This document shows, piece after piece, positions 10,517-19,411 of a DNA stretch of 64,000 nucleotides. The first letter of the stretch is position 1; the number at the start of each line of letters is the position of its first letter. The position numbers and the translations under genes are program-made. The stretch comes from Salipaludibacillus neizhouensis (GTDB lineage: Bacteria; Bacillota; Bacilli; Bacillales; Salisediminibacteriaceae). The DNA lies in assembly GCF_002886185.1 (NCBI RefSeq), contig NZ_KZ614146.1, positions 2,761,914 to 2,825,913 on the forward strand, written 5' to 3'. The notes under the pieces are model-generated. The model was given only the letters and a program-made list of their open reading frames with translations. It was not told where the DNA came from and did not search any database.

Positions 10517-12055
10517 TTAACAGTCATAATTCACTTTGTACAAATCTTTCCTACGATCACGCCATTGCGTAACATTTCCTGATTTTCTTTGTCTTCTTAA
10601 TAACTCTAAGTCCACATCACCTACAACAACTGTTTCAATATTAGGATGACATTCTCCCACGATACCGTCACGAGGGAAAGCAAAATCCGATGGAGTAAAT
10701 ATTCCTGATTGAGCATACTGAATATCCATATTTTCTACGTGAGTAAGGTTTCCAACTGTGCCCGCAATCATCGTATAAATTTGATTTTCCACGGCACGAG
10801 CCTGAGCACAATACCGTACACGTAGATACCCTTGTCTCTCATCCGTACAAAATGGAGTAAAAATTATATTAGCGCCTTTTTCTGTTGCGATTCTGCCAAG
10901 CTCAGGGAATTCTATGTCATAACAAATTTGAATGGCAATTTTGCCACAATCTGTATCAAACACTTCTACTTTGTCTCCACCATGAATGCCCCAAAACTTT
11001 CGTTCATTTGGCGTTATATGAATCTTATACTGTTTCTCAATCGTGCCGTCTCTTCTGAATAAATAGGCAATATTATAAATCTTACCTTCTTCTTCCACAA
11101 AATGAGAACCGCCTATGATATTTACATTATATTTAATCGCTAAATCAGTAAATAGATTAATATATTCCTCCGTGTATTCCGTCAAACGTCGAATCGCCCG
11201 GCTTGGACTTTTCTCATCCATAAACGACAACAACTGTGTTGTGAATATCTCTGGAAAAACGACAAAGTCTGATGTATAACTTGCACCTACATCGGCATAG
11301 TACTCGCACTGCTGGGCAAATTCTTCAAAGGAATTTATTTTCTTCATCATATATTGAATGGCACAAATTCTTACAGGAAGTGCTGTTTTAAAGTGACGTT
11401 TTGTTGTTGGGCGATAATCAACATTATTCCACTCCATTAAAGTTGCATATTTCATGGAAGCATGGTCATCTGTAAGATAATTTCTGTTTACCCGTTTTAA
11501 TGTAAATGCGTTCATTACCTGAAATGTTAAAACAGGATCATATATATTATGACTCATAACTTCATCTACATATTGTCTCGGTGTAAGTTCCGCTGCGTAT
11601 TTACGATAATTCGGTATTCTGCCACCAATAATCATACTTTTTAAATTCATTTCCCTTGCTAATTCTTTTCTTGCCTCATAGAGTCTTCGTCCAATTTTCA
11701 TTCTTCTGAAATCTGGATGTACAGCTACTTCAATGCCATATAAGTTGTAACCTTCATCATCGTGATTTGTAATATAACCTTCATCCGTAATTTCATCCCA
11801 AGTGTGCTGGTCATCGTATTCATCAAAATTTATAATCAAGCTGGAACAGGATCCAATGATTTCTCCATCGAACTCCACGCAAAATTGTCCTTCCGGAAAC
11901 ACTTCTAAATGACTCATTATGTGGGACCTTTTCCAAGGATCCATATTTGGAAAACATGCTGTAGAAAGTTTTATTATATCTTCAATATCGCTGTGACGAA
12001 TGTTACGTACGATAATTTTCTTTTCAAATTTCGATATATCTAGTTCTTCACTCAT
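10517..12055 (-). CDS. GNAT acetyltransferase fused to carbon-nitrogen hydrolase (YhcX-like)
   Basis: Two-domain protein of about 512 aa. Residues 10-200 form a GNAT N-acetyltransferase, with an acetyl-CoA loop near VHPDFRRMKIGRRLYEA. Residues 225-510 form a nitrilase-superfamily amidohydrolase with its Glu-Lys-Cys triad: Glu in FVVFPEIFTT, Lys before ITPNERKF, and Cys in QICYDIEFPE. The same fusion occurs in B. subtilis YhcX; the substrate is not known. The start at 12055 is preferred because AAAAGGGTGA lies 5 nt before it, whereas the in-frame ATG at 12073 has no ribosome site. A terminator follows, so it is probably monocistronic. Confidence 0.88.
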   Translation of the reverse strand: MSEELDISKFEKKIIVRNIRHSDIEDIIKLSTACFPNMDPWKRSHIMSHLEVFPEGQFCVEFDGEIIGSCSSLIINFDEYDDQHTWDEITDEGYITNHDDEGYNLYGIEVAVHPDFRRMKIGRRLYEARKELAREMNLKSMIIGGRIPNYRKYAAELTPRQYVDEVMSHNIYDPVLTFQVMNAFTLKRVNRNYLTDDHASMKYATLMEWNNVDYRPTTKRHFKTALPVRICAIQYMMKKINSFEEFAQQCEYYADVGASYTSDFVVFPEIFTTQLLSFMDEKSPSRAIRRLTEYTEEYINLFTDLAIKYNVNIIGGSHFVEEEGKIYNIAYLFRRDGTIEKQYKIHITPNERKFWGIHGGDKVEVFDTDCGKIAIQICYDIEFPELGRIATEKGANIIFTPFCTDERQGYLRVRYCAQARAVENQIYTMIAGTVGNLTHVENMDIQYAQSGIFTPSDFAFPRDGIVGECHPNIETVVVGDVDLELLRRQRKSGNVTQWRDRRKDLYKVNYDC

Positions 12056-12390
12056 CAAATCACCCTTTTCCATTTACTATCATATAGTAAAAACGGTCTA
12101 AATCTCGTATTTAAAGATATCAATAATCCTCCATATAATCTAAAGGAATCCCTAGAAAAAAGCAAGGTTTATGAAATGGTATTGATTGGGTATTTGTGAT
12201 TTACATATTAAACAGGTATTATTAAGGGATGTTAGTCGAATTCAAGCCTCTCTGTTCGGCAAAAAACAATCTCTAAAAAACCAATAGTTTTATAAATCCT
12301 TGTGATAACAATAACACGTTTCTACGCAAAAAATTGAGGATGGAATAATTCCAAACTCAAATTTCTTCTATGTAAATCTAAAGTTACATT
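12056..12390. other. Intergenic region with a degenerate repeat
   Basis: No reading frame with a ribosome site was seen. The stretch 12246-12298 belongs to an interspersed repeat family also found at 13699-13851, 25799-25893 and 43233-43292 (separate entries). Confidence 0.5.
12246..12298 (+). repeat. Interspersed intergenic repeat, copy 1 (partial)
   Basis: Contains the shared blocks CCTCTCTGTTC, AATCTCTAA and AACCAATAGTTTTATAAAT. It lacks the 5' CCGCGGAAAGCG block of other copies. Confidence 0.55.
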
Positions 12391-12855
12391 TCAGTCACTA
12401 TTTTCCGATAAAGATATGTGCACTTCGATCTTTCCCATTATTGAATCCATCGGGATCGTAATAAATCTTTTGGTAGAGCGGAAATTAGACCTTCCATCAT
12501 TAACAACTGGCGGCGTAACATCAACAATAATATTTTCCGCGGAAAGCTCTGTTGCAGTCGCTCCCGCTACCCAATTACCAAACTCTTGGATTGCACTCCA
12601 ACCCATGTCATCCAACGTTTCAATTGCCATTCCTCCCATCATGCTCCCAACGATCTTTTTAGCTGTTTCTGCGTCAAAAGAACAAATAATTTGACCGTTT
12701 AGCTCACCATGTACCCCTAAGACAGCAGATACCTCATTCGAAGCTAGAAATTCTTTAACAACTTGTGGAGATCGGTGTGATATTTCAACCCCAAAATGAT
12801 TATTCATCATTGTTTTTGTTGCTTTACATACAGCATTAATATGTTTAGCATTCAT
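12391..12855 (-). CDS. CheX-like chemotaxis phosphatase
   Basis: A 154-aa protein of the CheC/CheX/FliY phosphatase group, which hydrolyses CheY~P. The active-site helix pattern Ser-x3-Glu-x2-Asn is present as SAIQEFGN at residues 87-94, with Glu91 and Asn94 as expected catalytic residues. Only one such helix is visible, as in CheX. It is not in a chemotaxis operon; neighbours are a DUF2225 gene upstream and a repeat downstream. It may therefore act on a response regulator other than CheY. Family assignment is good, target unknown. Confidence 0.8.
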   Translation of the reverse strand: MNAKHINAVCKATKTMMNNHFGVEISHRSPQVVKEFLASNEVSAVLGVHGELNGQIICSFDAETAKKIVGSMMGGMAIETLDDMGWSAIQEFGNWVAGATATELSAENIIVDVTPPVVNDGRSNFRSTKRFITIPMDSIMGKIEVHISLSENSD

Positions 12856-12901
12856 ATTTTCTCAACACCTTTACATCACATTTTAATTAAAGCTAAATAA
12901 A

Positions 12902-13576
12902 TCACATTGCTCTAGCCTCTTGCCATTGTTCCCTTGCTTTTTCAACGATAGCTGCTTCTTTTTGCTTATCTTTGTGTTGAATGACTTTTGAGAAATAGTT
13001 AATTGATTGTTCTTTCTTTCCTACTTTACGATAGTATTCTCCGAGCAAAAATAACAACATTAACTCGCTTACACTCTTTTGTATAAAATCGCCATGCTTA
13101 TAGGAATCTTCGAATTGTTCTAACGCCATTTCAATAAACCTGATTTCCTCTTGTTTTTCGTTCATAGTTCGAAATAACCAACTTAGCTTCATACACAAGC
13201 TTCCTCGAACGATATATGGTTGATTCGTTATTTCAGCTGAAAGTATAGCTAATTTATATGTTTTTACGGAATTTTCATAACTTCTAGTACCAGAGAAATC
13301 TTGGCTTGTCCAATATTTAGATACCTTCTGATTGAATTGCTCCTTTATACTAGGTTTAAGTATAGGATCAAATTGTTCATTAAAGCCATAACCACAAGCT
13401 GAACATACACTTATCTCATATAAAACCGGATTTAATTGCTCATCCTTATAATCTTTAGAGTAATCATTAAATACCTCATTCACTCTTATAAATCTAGAAC
13501 GGATCTTTTTTGAATAAAAGGCAAGGTTGCAATTTGGACACGTAACTTCTTTATCATACAACGGTTCTAGATCCAT
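12902..13576 (-). CDS. DUF2225 family protein with zinc-binding cysteines
   Basis: A 224-aa cytoplasmic protein. Two cysteine pairs, CPNC at residues 13-16 and CSAC at 58-61, probably bind one zinc ion. The rest is helical and resembles tetratricopeptide repeats, for example GEYYRKVGKKEQSINYFSKV near 180-200. These features match the DUF2225 family of Bacilli, whose role is unknown. It precedes the CheX-like gene by 46 bp and may be cotranscribed with it. GGGAGG lies 12 nt before the ATG, a rather long spacing. Confidence 0.75.
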   Translation of the reverse strand: MDLEPLYDKEVTCPNCNLAFYSKKIRSRFIRVNEVFNDYSKDYKDEQLNPVLYEISVCSACGYGFNEQFDPILKPSIKEQFNQKVSKYWTSQDFSGTRSYENSVKTYKLAILSAEITNQPYIVRGSLCMKLSWLFRTMNEKQEEIRFIEMALEQFEDSYKHGDFIQKSVSELMLLFLLGEYYRKVGKKEQSINYFSKVIQHKDKQKEAAIVEKAREQWQEARAM

Positions 13577-13698
13577 ATGCTCATTAAACCTCCCTCAATA
13601 GTACTTACTGTCTTTATATAGTATAAAAGACCTTAGTCTAAGAAGGAAGGAATTTTTTCTAATTCACTATAATGAATTAGATATACCTAGTAAACCAT

Positions 13699-13851
13699 AT
13701 GAAAAGCGCATAGCGTCTATTATTAAATTTTCAGAGCCCTTCATAATTTGTCCGATGAGTCTAACAGAAATCGTCCGCTTAGAGCTGATTCGAGCATCTT
13801 TGTTAGACAGCATAAAACAATCTTTAAATAACCAATTATTTAATAAATTTA
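13699..13851 (+). repeat. Interspersed intergenic repeat, copy 2 (expanded)
   Basis: Carries AAGCGCATAGCGTC, TCCGCTTAGAGCTG and a 3' block AACCAATTATTTAATAAAT. Extra sequence of about 70 bp is inserted between the first two blocks. Confidence 0.5.
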
Positions 13852-13860
13852 TGCAAAAAA

Positions 13861-13901
13861 GGGTGAGAAAAAAAGATCGCATTGGATCTTCTTTCTCACC
13901 C
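13861..13901 (-). terminator. Terminator of the nupNOPQ operon
   Basis: Stem gggtgagaaa / tttctcaccc with further inner pairing, followed on the minus strand by six Ts. Confidence 0.85.
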
Positions 13902-13918
13902 TTCATTTATAAATAATC

Positions 13919-14881
13919 TTATCTACTACCTTTTTCATAAGGCTGATTTAAAGCTTTAGGTGATTCAGCTTTACCTACAAAACCTGCTAATGCTAGAATT
14001 GTTAATACGTATGGCAGAATTAACATGTAAACTTGAGGAACATTATCTAATCCTGGAATTTGCTGAGCTGAAATACTTAAAGCCTGAGCAAATCCAAAGA
14101 AGATTGCTGCCCCCATTGCACCAACTGGATGCCATTTCCCAAAAATTAAGGCTGCTAACGCCATAAAACCTTGACCGACAATTGTATTTCCAGCAAAGTT
14201 TCCTGCAGTAGTGATAGCAAAAATTGCTCCACCTGCCCCACCAAATGCACCACTTAGCATAACAGCAATATAGCGCATTCGATTAACATTGATACCCATC
14301 GTGTCCGCAGCGATCGGATGTTCACCTACAGATCGAAGACGCAATCCGAAAGGCGTTTTAAATACTACATACCAAACAATTGCCACTAAAACAAATGCAA
14401 TGTAGGTTGTTGCATAAACACGTGGAAATATCAACTGTCCAATAACCGGTATATCGCTTAGTAAAGGGATTTCAACTCTTGGAATTCTAGATGCAACAAC
14501 ATCCGTTTGTCCACGATCAAAAACTTCCTTTACAATAAACACCGACAAACCAACTGCCAGAAAGTTTAATGCCACTCCACTGACTATTTGATCTGCTTTT
14601 AACGTTATCGATGCCACAGCATGGAAAAGGGAAAAGATAGCACCTATAACGATTGCAAATAAAATACCCATCCACGGTGCAGCATCCCCAAATCCTAGAG
14701 ACTCAAAAATTAGCGTACCAACAATCCCTCCAAAAGCGCCCATGACCATAAGCCCTTCAAGACCTATGTTAACAATACCGGATCGTTCACTGAATAAACC
14801 ACCTAGTGCAGTAAGAAGTAAGGGAGTAGCAGCAATTAGAGCAGCTGGGATAATGGTATAAAGAATTGATAATATATCCAT
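13919..14881 (-). CDS. nupQ: Nucleoside ABC transporter permease NupQ
   Basis: Second membrane subunit of a BMP-type nucleoside importer (B. subtilis YufQ/NupQ, which takes up guanosine and other nucleosides). 320 aa, very hydrophobic with about eight to ten membrane spans. The family signature GLEGLMVMGAFGG near residues 40-52 and the EAA-like loop VGEHPIAADTMGINVNRMR near 195-213 are present. The start codon directly abuts the nupP stop, indicating translational coupling. Last gene of the operon. Confidence 0.93.
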   Translation of the reverse strand: MDILSILYTIIPAALIAATPLLLTALGGLFSERSGIVNIGLEGLMVMGAFGGIVGTLIFESLGFGDAAPWMGILFAIVIGAIFSLFHAVASITLKADQIVSGVALNFLAVGLSVFIVKEVFDRGQTDVVASRIPRVEIPLLSDIPVIGQLIFPRVYATTYIAFVLVAIVWYVVFKTPFGLRLRSVGEHPIAADTMGINVNRMRYIAVMLSGAFGGAGGAIFAITTAGNFAGNTIVGQGFMALAALIFGKWHPVGAMGAAIFFGFAQALSISAQQIPGLDNVPQVYMLILPYVLTILALAGFVGKAESPKALNQPYEKGSR

Positions 14882-15946
14882 TTATTTACCCTCCTTCTTA
14901 AATTGCAACTTCGTGTAAATCCATCGAACTAAATAACTAGAAGCCACAAAGAAAATAATTAGTGCAATGATTATCTCTACAAGTTCTGGTGCAACTCCCG
15001 CAGCTGCCTGCATATTATTGGCACCTTCTTTTAAGCCACCAAAAAGAAATGCAGCTAAGAATATGCCGATAGACGTACTTCCACCGAGAAGTGCTACCGC
15101 AATTCCATCAAAGCCATAGCTTGTAAATGCCGGAAGAATATTAGCATACTGATAAGTTCCTAGTCCAAGCATCGCACCACCGACACCAGCGAATGCTCCC
15201 GAAACCGACATAGAGAGAATAATATTAAAATTAACATTCATCCCAGCATACGATGAGGCATTTTTATTGAAACCAACTGCTCGAAGTTCAAAACCTTTTG
15301 TTGTTTTCCATAAAATAAACCACATAATAACACAACTTATAATCGCAATAAGAAATCCCCAATGTAATCGGGAGAAATCAGTTAAAGCAGCTAAATACTC
15401 TGAAGATAGAGATGCACTGCTATTAATAAAATCGGTTCTTTGCCCAGAAGCAAGTAAGTTGTTGCGAATGAAGTGGTTGACGATATGTAAAGCAATATAA
15501 TTCATCATTATAGTAACGATAACTTCATGAACCTCAAACTTCGCTTTTAGTAAGCCGGGAACAAATCCCCAAAGTGCTCCTGCAATTGCCCCTGCAGCCA
15601 TTGCTAAAGGAAGATGAATAATCATTGGGGCTTCAACAACTATCCCAACAAAAACTGAGGCAAACCAACCTACGATCAACTGACCTTCCACCCCGATATT
15701 TAATAATCCAGTTCTAAGGGCAAATGCAACAGCTAACCCGGAAAAAATCAATGGCGTCATCCGTTGTAAGGTTTCACCAAAGTAGTATATTTCTCCAAAG
15801 ACTCCTTGAAATAAAGCAACGTATCCCGTGATTGGATTGTGACCACTTAACAGCATAATCACAGCACCAGCCAGAAAACCAAAACCGATCGCAATTAGCG
15901 GTATAGTAATTCCGAATAGTTTGCTCTTCAGCACATTTCCTATCAC
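14882..15946 (-). CDS. nupP: Nucleoside ABC transporter permease NupP
   Basis: First membrane subunit of the NupNOPQ importer, 354 aa with about eight to ten membrane spans. It contains the BMP-permease signature NIGVEGQLIVGWFAS near 83-97 and a coupling loop RAVGFNKNASSYAGMN. Translation starts at GTG within GTGA, which also contains the stop codon of nupO, so the two genes overlap by 4 bp. It is followed without a gap by nupQ. Confidence 0.92.
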   Translation of the reverse strand: MIGNVLKSKLFGITIPLIAIGFGFLAGAVIMLLSGHNPITGYVALFQGVFGEIYYFGETLQRMTPLIFSGLAVAFALRTGLLNIGVEGQLIVGWFASVFVGIVVEAPMIIHLPLAMAAGAIAGALWGFVPGLLKAKFEVHEVIVTIMMNYIALHIVNHFIRNNLLASGQRTDFINSSASLSSEYLAALTDFSRLHWGFLIAIISCVIMWFILWKTTKGFELRAVGFNKNASSYAGMNVNFNIILSMSVSGAFAGVGGAMLGLGTYQYANILPAFTSYGFDGIAVALLGGSTSIGIFLAAFLFGGLKEGANNMQAAAGVAPELVEIIIALIIFFVASSYLVRWIYTKLQFKKEGK

Positions 15947-17469
15947 TGTACATCACCTACATCCCTTTTACCGCCAGCCATAAGAAGACCCAGTTCTTTT
16001 TCATCTGTATCTTTTGTATCTAAAATATCGACAATTTCACCGTTATATATAACAGCTATTCGGTCACTAAGGTTAAGTACTTCATCTAATTCTAAAGAAA
16101 CTAAAAGAACAGCCCTACCTTTCTCTCTCTCTTCTACCAACTTACGGTGAATAAATTCTATTGCCCCTACATCCAGACCACGAGTTGGCTGAGCTGCTAT
16201 GAGTAGTTCGGGGGAACGATCAATTTCCCGAGCAATAATAGCCTTCTGCTGGTTCCCGCCTGACAAGGCACGAGCAAATGTTTTTTCATTTGGTGTTCTA
16301 ACATCGTACTCTTCAATAAGCCCCCGGGATTTATCATACATTTTTGTATAGTTCAAGATTCCCTTCGAAGTATAAGGTTTCTGATAATACGTTTGCAATA
16401 ATATATTTTCCCCAACTGTAAAATCGAGTACTAATCCATGTTTATGACGATCTTGAGGGATATGCCCTACACCTGATTCTGTTACTCTACGAGGTTTATA
16501 TCCACTAATATCCTGCCCAGAAACTGAAATTGTACCACTCTTTAAAGAACGTAAACCTGTTATTGCTTCAATAAGCTCTGTTTGACCATTGCCATCAACT
16601 CCAGCTACGCCCAAGATTTCCCCAGCCTTCACTTCCAGATTAAGTTTGTTGACGACATTGACTCTACGTATATCTTCTACGATAAGGTCTTTTATTGTTA
16701 AAACCGGATTTGTTGGCTTGGCTTCCTTTTTTTCAACTTCAAAGCTAATCTCACGCCCTACCATCATTTCCGCAAGTGTGCTTTCAGTCATTTCACTAAC
16801 ATTAACAGTTCCGATTCCTTCACCTCGACGGATTACGGTACACCGATCGCAGACTTGCATGATTTCCTTCAATTTATGTGTAATTAAAATAATGGATTTA
16901 CCTTCTTTTATTAAGTTCTTCATTATTTGTATTAACTCTTTAATTTCTTGAGGTGTCAGAGCAGCTGTTGGTTCATCGAATATCAAGATATTCGCACCGC
17001 GATACAGCGTTTTTAAAATTTCGACACGTTGTTGCATTCCAACTGAAATGTCTTCAATCTTTGAACGCGGATCAACTTTTAGACCGTATCTTTCTGAAAT
17101 TTCAGCTACATCTTTTTCTGCTTTACGGAGGTTTATCGTTGTTCCCTTCTTTGGCTCTTTGCCAAGAATGATGTTTTCGGTTACAGTAAATTTTTCAATG
17201 AGCATGAAATGTTGGTGAACCATCCCTATCCCGCATTCAGTCGCTACATTAGGATCTGTGATGGCTACTTTTTCACCGCGGACCCTTATTTCGCCTTTTT
17301 CAGGTTGATACAGGCCGAACAAGACGTTCATTAGTGTTGATTTCCCTGCTCCGTTTTCACCAAGCAACGCATGAATTTCGCCTTGCTTGACCTGTAGCGT
17401 AATATTGTCATTGGCAACGATACCGGGAAATTCTTTCCTTATATTGTTCATCTCGATTACGTATTCCAA
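15943..17469 (-). CDS. nupO: Nucleoside ABC transporter ATP-binding protein NupO
   Basis: Double ATPase of the sugar/nucleoside class, with two nucleotide-binding domains. The first half has Walker A GENGAGKST near residue 38, signature ISVGMQQRVEILKTL and Walker B ILIFDEPTAALTP. The second half has a degenerate P-loop GVDGNGQTEL and signature ALSGGNQQKAIIAREID, as usual for this class. I prefer the TTG start at 17469 giving MEYVIEMNNIRKEFPG, because AAGGGGTG lies 6 nt before it and B. subtilis YufO begins in the same way. It follows nupN after an intercistronic hairpin. Confidence 0.93.
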   Translation of the reverse strand: MEYVIEMNNIRKEFPGIVANDNITLQVKQGEIHALLGENGAGKSTLMNVLFGLYQPEKGEIRVRGEKVAITDPNVATECGIGMVHQHFMLIEKFTVTENIILGKEPKKGTTINLRKAEKDVAEISERYGLKVDPRSKIEDISVGMQQRVEILKTLYRGANILIFDEPTAALTPQEIKELIQIMKNLIKEGKSIILITHKLKEIMQVCDRCTVIRRGEGIGTVNVSEMTESTLAEMMVGREISFEVEKKEAKPTNPVLTIKDLIVEDIRRVNVVNKLNLEVKAGEILGVAGVDGNGQTELIEAITGLRSLKSGTISVSGQDISGYKPRRVTESGVGHIPQDRHKHGLVLDFTVGENILLQTYYQKPYTSKGILNYTKMYDKSRGLIEEYDVRTPNEKTFARALSGGNQQKAIIAREIDRSPELLIAAQPTRGLDVGAIEFIHRKLVEEREKGRAVLLVSLELDEVLNLSDRIAVIYNGEIVDILDTKDTDEKELGLLMAGGKRDVGDVQ

Positions 17470-17495
17470 TGTGAACACCCCTTCGGACTCATTAA

Positions 17496-17522
17496 CAAAG
17501 GCTAGTACAAGACTAGCCTTTG
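17496..17522 (-). terminator. Intercistronic hairpin between nupN and nupO
   Basis: Ten-base arms caaaggctag / ctagcctttg, 14 nt after the nupN stop. It probably limits read-through or stabilises the upstream mRNA, so the binding lipoprotein would be made in excess over the ATPase and permeases. Confidence 0.65.
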
Positions 17523-17535
17523 GTTAATGTCTTTA

Positions 17536-18690
17536 TTATAGTGACCCTTCGAACTCTTCGTACTCTTCATCTGTTTTAGGTACTACAATTTCTCCATTGA
17601 TAATCATATCCGTATATTCTTCCACAGCAGTCAATGCTTCTTCAGAAACATTCTCTCTCGATTCAGCAATACCAACACCAGCATCCTCTAATGTAAACTC
17701 AAGGACTTCACCGCCTGGATATTCACCGTTCATTGTTGATTCAGCTACTTGGTAAACTGCCTCATCCACACGTTTCACCATAGAAGTTAAAATGACGTTA
17801 CCATCATCCCAATCACCTTGAGTTAACGCTTGGTCTTGGTCGACACCAATTACCCAAACATTCTCTCCATCTTGTGCGCGTTCAATTGCATCAGTGATCA
17901 ATCCATTACCAGTTGCCCCGGCTGCATGAAAAATAATATCCGCACCGTTGCCATACATAGCGTTACCGATTTGTTGTCCTTTGGATGCATCGTTAAAGTT
18001 TTGTGCATATTGTGTAGCAATTTCAATATCTGGATTTACAAATTTAGCTCCAGCTTTAAAGCCACTTTCAAACTTTTTAATTAATTCTCCTTCGACTCCA
18101 CCAATAAACCCAATATGATCTGTTTCAGACTGCATAGCAGCAACAGCACCTACTAAAAATGAACCTTCATGTTCTGCAAAAGTGATATTTGCAATGTTAG
18201 GAATAAGATCTCCATTATCATCTGTTACAACAGTATCTACAATTGCGAAGTTTTGATCTTCGTTTTGAGCAGCAACAGTTTTAATATCGTCTTCCATTAG
18301 GAATCCAATAGCAAATGAGATATCTGTGCCTTCTCTAGCAATACGGTTTAAGTTAGGTGCATAATCAGAAGCATCACTAGATTGAACATATCCTACCTCT
18401 GCATTTGGATAATCTTCGCCAAACAGTGTAAGTCCCGCCCATGCTGATTCATTAAATGACCGATCATCAACACCACCAATATCAGTTACCATTTGAGCTG
18501 TAAAAGCTTCTCCTTCACCAGCCGCTTCATTGTTTCCAGTATTCTCATCCGCGCTATTATCAGCAGCTTCGTTAGCGTTATTTCCTCCATCATTAATTGG
18601 AGTACTTTCATTGTTTTCTTCCCCGCAAGCAGCAAGCAATGTACCTGCAGCTAAAACTGAAGACATTAACATCATGACACGTTTTTTCAT
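17536..18690 (-). CDS. nupN: Nucleoside-binding lipoprotein NupN (BMP family)
   Basis: Extracellular substrate-binding lipoprotein of the nucleoside importer. The signal peptide ends in the lipobox LLAAC with the lipidated Cys at residue 22, followed by an acidic Asn/Glu-rich linker (about 23-62). The mature part is a BMP-family periplasmic-binding fold: VTDIGGVDDRSFNESAWAGL, GFIGGVEGELIKKFESGF and DIIFHAAGATGNG are typical. 384 aa. First gene of nupNOPQ; upstream are a CodY-like and a cre-like sequence. Confidence 0.93.
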   Translation of the reverse strand: MKKRVMMLMSSVLAAGTLLAACGEENNESTPINDGGNNANEAADNSADENTGNNEAAGEGEAFTAQMVTDIGGVDDRSFNESAWAGLTLFGEDYPNAEVGYVQSSDASDYAPNLNRIAREGTDISFAIGFLMEDDIKTVAAQNEDQNFAIVDTVVTDDNGDLIPNIANITFAEHEGSFLVGAVAAMQSETDHIGFIGGVEGELIKKFESGFKAGAKFVNPDIEIATQYAQNFNDASKGQQIGNAMYGNGADIIFHAAGATGNGLITDAIERAQDGENVWVIGVDQDQALTQGDWDDGNVILTSMVKRVDEAVYQVAESTMNGEYPGGEVLEFTLEDAGVGIAESRENVSEEALTAVEEYTDMIINGEIVVPKTDEEYEEFEGSL

Positions 18691-18770
18691 CTTGTAAATC
18701 CCCCTAGTTTTTTGTTTTTTCTGTTAAGTGCTTATGAAACACTCTGACAGCTATGCCATTATTATGACAT

Positions 18771-18785
18771 AAATAGCTGAAAATT
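18771..18785. promoter_or_regulatory. Possible CodY box upstream of nupN
   Basis: AAATAGCTGAAAATT differs from the CodY consensus AATTTTCWGAAAATT at three positions. B. subtilis nupNOPQ is a CodY target, which supports the assignment, but a three-mismatch site occurs by chance fairly often. Confidence 0.4.
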
Positions 18786-18793
18786 ATAATCTA

Positions 18794-18807
18794 TAAAAAC
18801 GGTATCA
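18794..18807. promoter_or_regulatory. Possible cre site upstream of nupN
   Basis: TAAAAACGGTATCA matches the cre consensus at 13 of 14 positions (A for G at position 2). It lies about 105 bp before nupN. Confidence 0.35.
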
Positions 18808-19159
18808 AAAAACAAATCTACTTGTACGATGTCTGACGACTTTTTAAAGCGGAATTTGCCTTCGATAGTTTTCTAGATTTGCATATAATATACCATTATT
18901 TGAAAAGAGAATAAATACTTTTTTATAAATATATTAAATATATATTATTTATTTTATTATCCATACTCATTAACCATAAATTCATCAATTATGATGTAAC
19001 ATTACTTCCTAAAGACGCTAAAAATGATAGGTTTTATACCATAATCCATTTATGAGCTTATTACAATATTATGTAATTCTTTAAAGTTTTTAAATGATTT
19101 AAAAGGGGAATGCATACATTATATAGAAGTATTAGTTGTAAGAAAGGGGTTGGATAATA

Positions 19160-19411
19160 GTGGAAAAAAGCACTCATTCATTTAAATATAAATGGCATAG
19201 TTTTTGGCTTGATTGGCATGAGACAAAAGAACATTATTATGGAAGCTCTAGACACCAAAAAAAGAAAATAAAACATGCTTTTAAAGCAGCAACTGTAAAG
19301 AATGACTTATTAAATTTAAGCTCAACATCTTCTTCTAATTTAGAGGAAATAAATTCTGCCCCGGTGAAACAACACAGCGCCAAGCTTAATCCTAAAGTAA
19401 CGGAGTCCTGA
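19160..19411 (+). CDS. Hypothetical basic protein, 83 aa, GTG start
   Basis: Unrecognised small protein. It starts at GTG with AAAGGGG about 9 nt upstream. The first half is rich in Trp, His, Lys and Tyr (KYKWHSFWLDWHETKEHYYG); the second half is Ser/Asn-rich and probably disordered. No membrane segment or signal peptide is seen. The stop codon TGA lies in the loop of the terminator hairpin at 19394-19426, and the last 20 bp overlap the 3' end of the convergent eutH-like gene. The good ribosome site and dedicated terminator favour a real gene. Confidence 0.55.
   Translation: MEKSTHSFKYKWHSFWLDWHETKEHYYGSSRHQKKKIKHAFKAATVKNDLLNLSSTSSSNLEEINSAPVKQHSAKLNPKVTES

Larger units (their letters stand above)
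13577..13918. other. Intergenic region with repeat copy and terminator
   Basis: No convincing gene. The open frame at 13667-13906 (minus) runs through the repeat and the nupQ terminator and is rejected. Confidence 0.55.
18691..19159. other. Divergent upstream region of nupN
   Basis: AT-rich region without a convincing gene. Apart from the CodY-like and cre-like sites listed separately I see no riboswitch; in particular no purine-aptamer core was recognised. Confidence 0.4.

Noticed and set aside
13667..13906. 79-codon minus-strand frame
   Set aside because: It runs through a terminator and an interspersed repeat and has no credible ribosome site or protein family.
18691..19159. Purine riboswitch upstream of the nucleoside transporter
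   Set aside because: I looked for the conserved aptamer core and loops and saw none.
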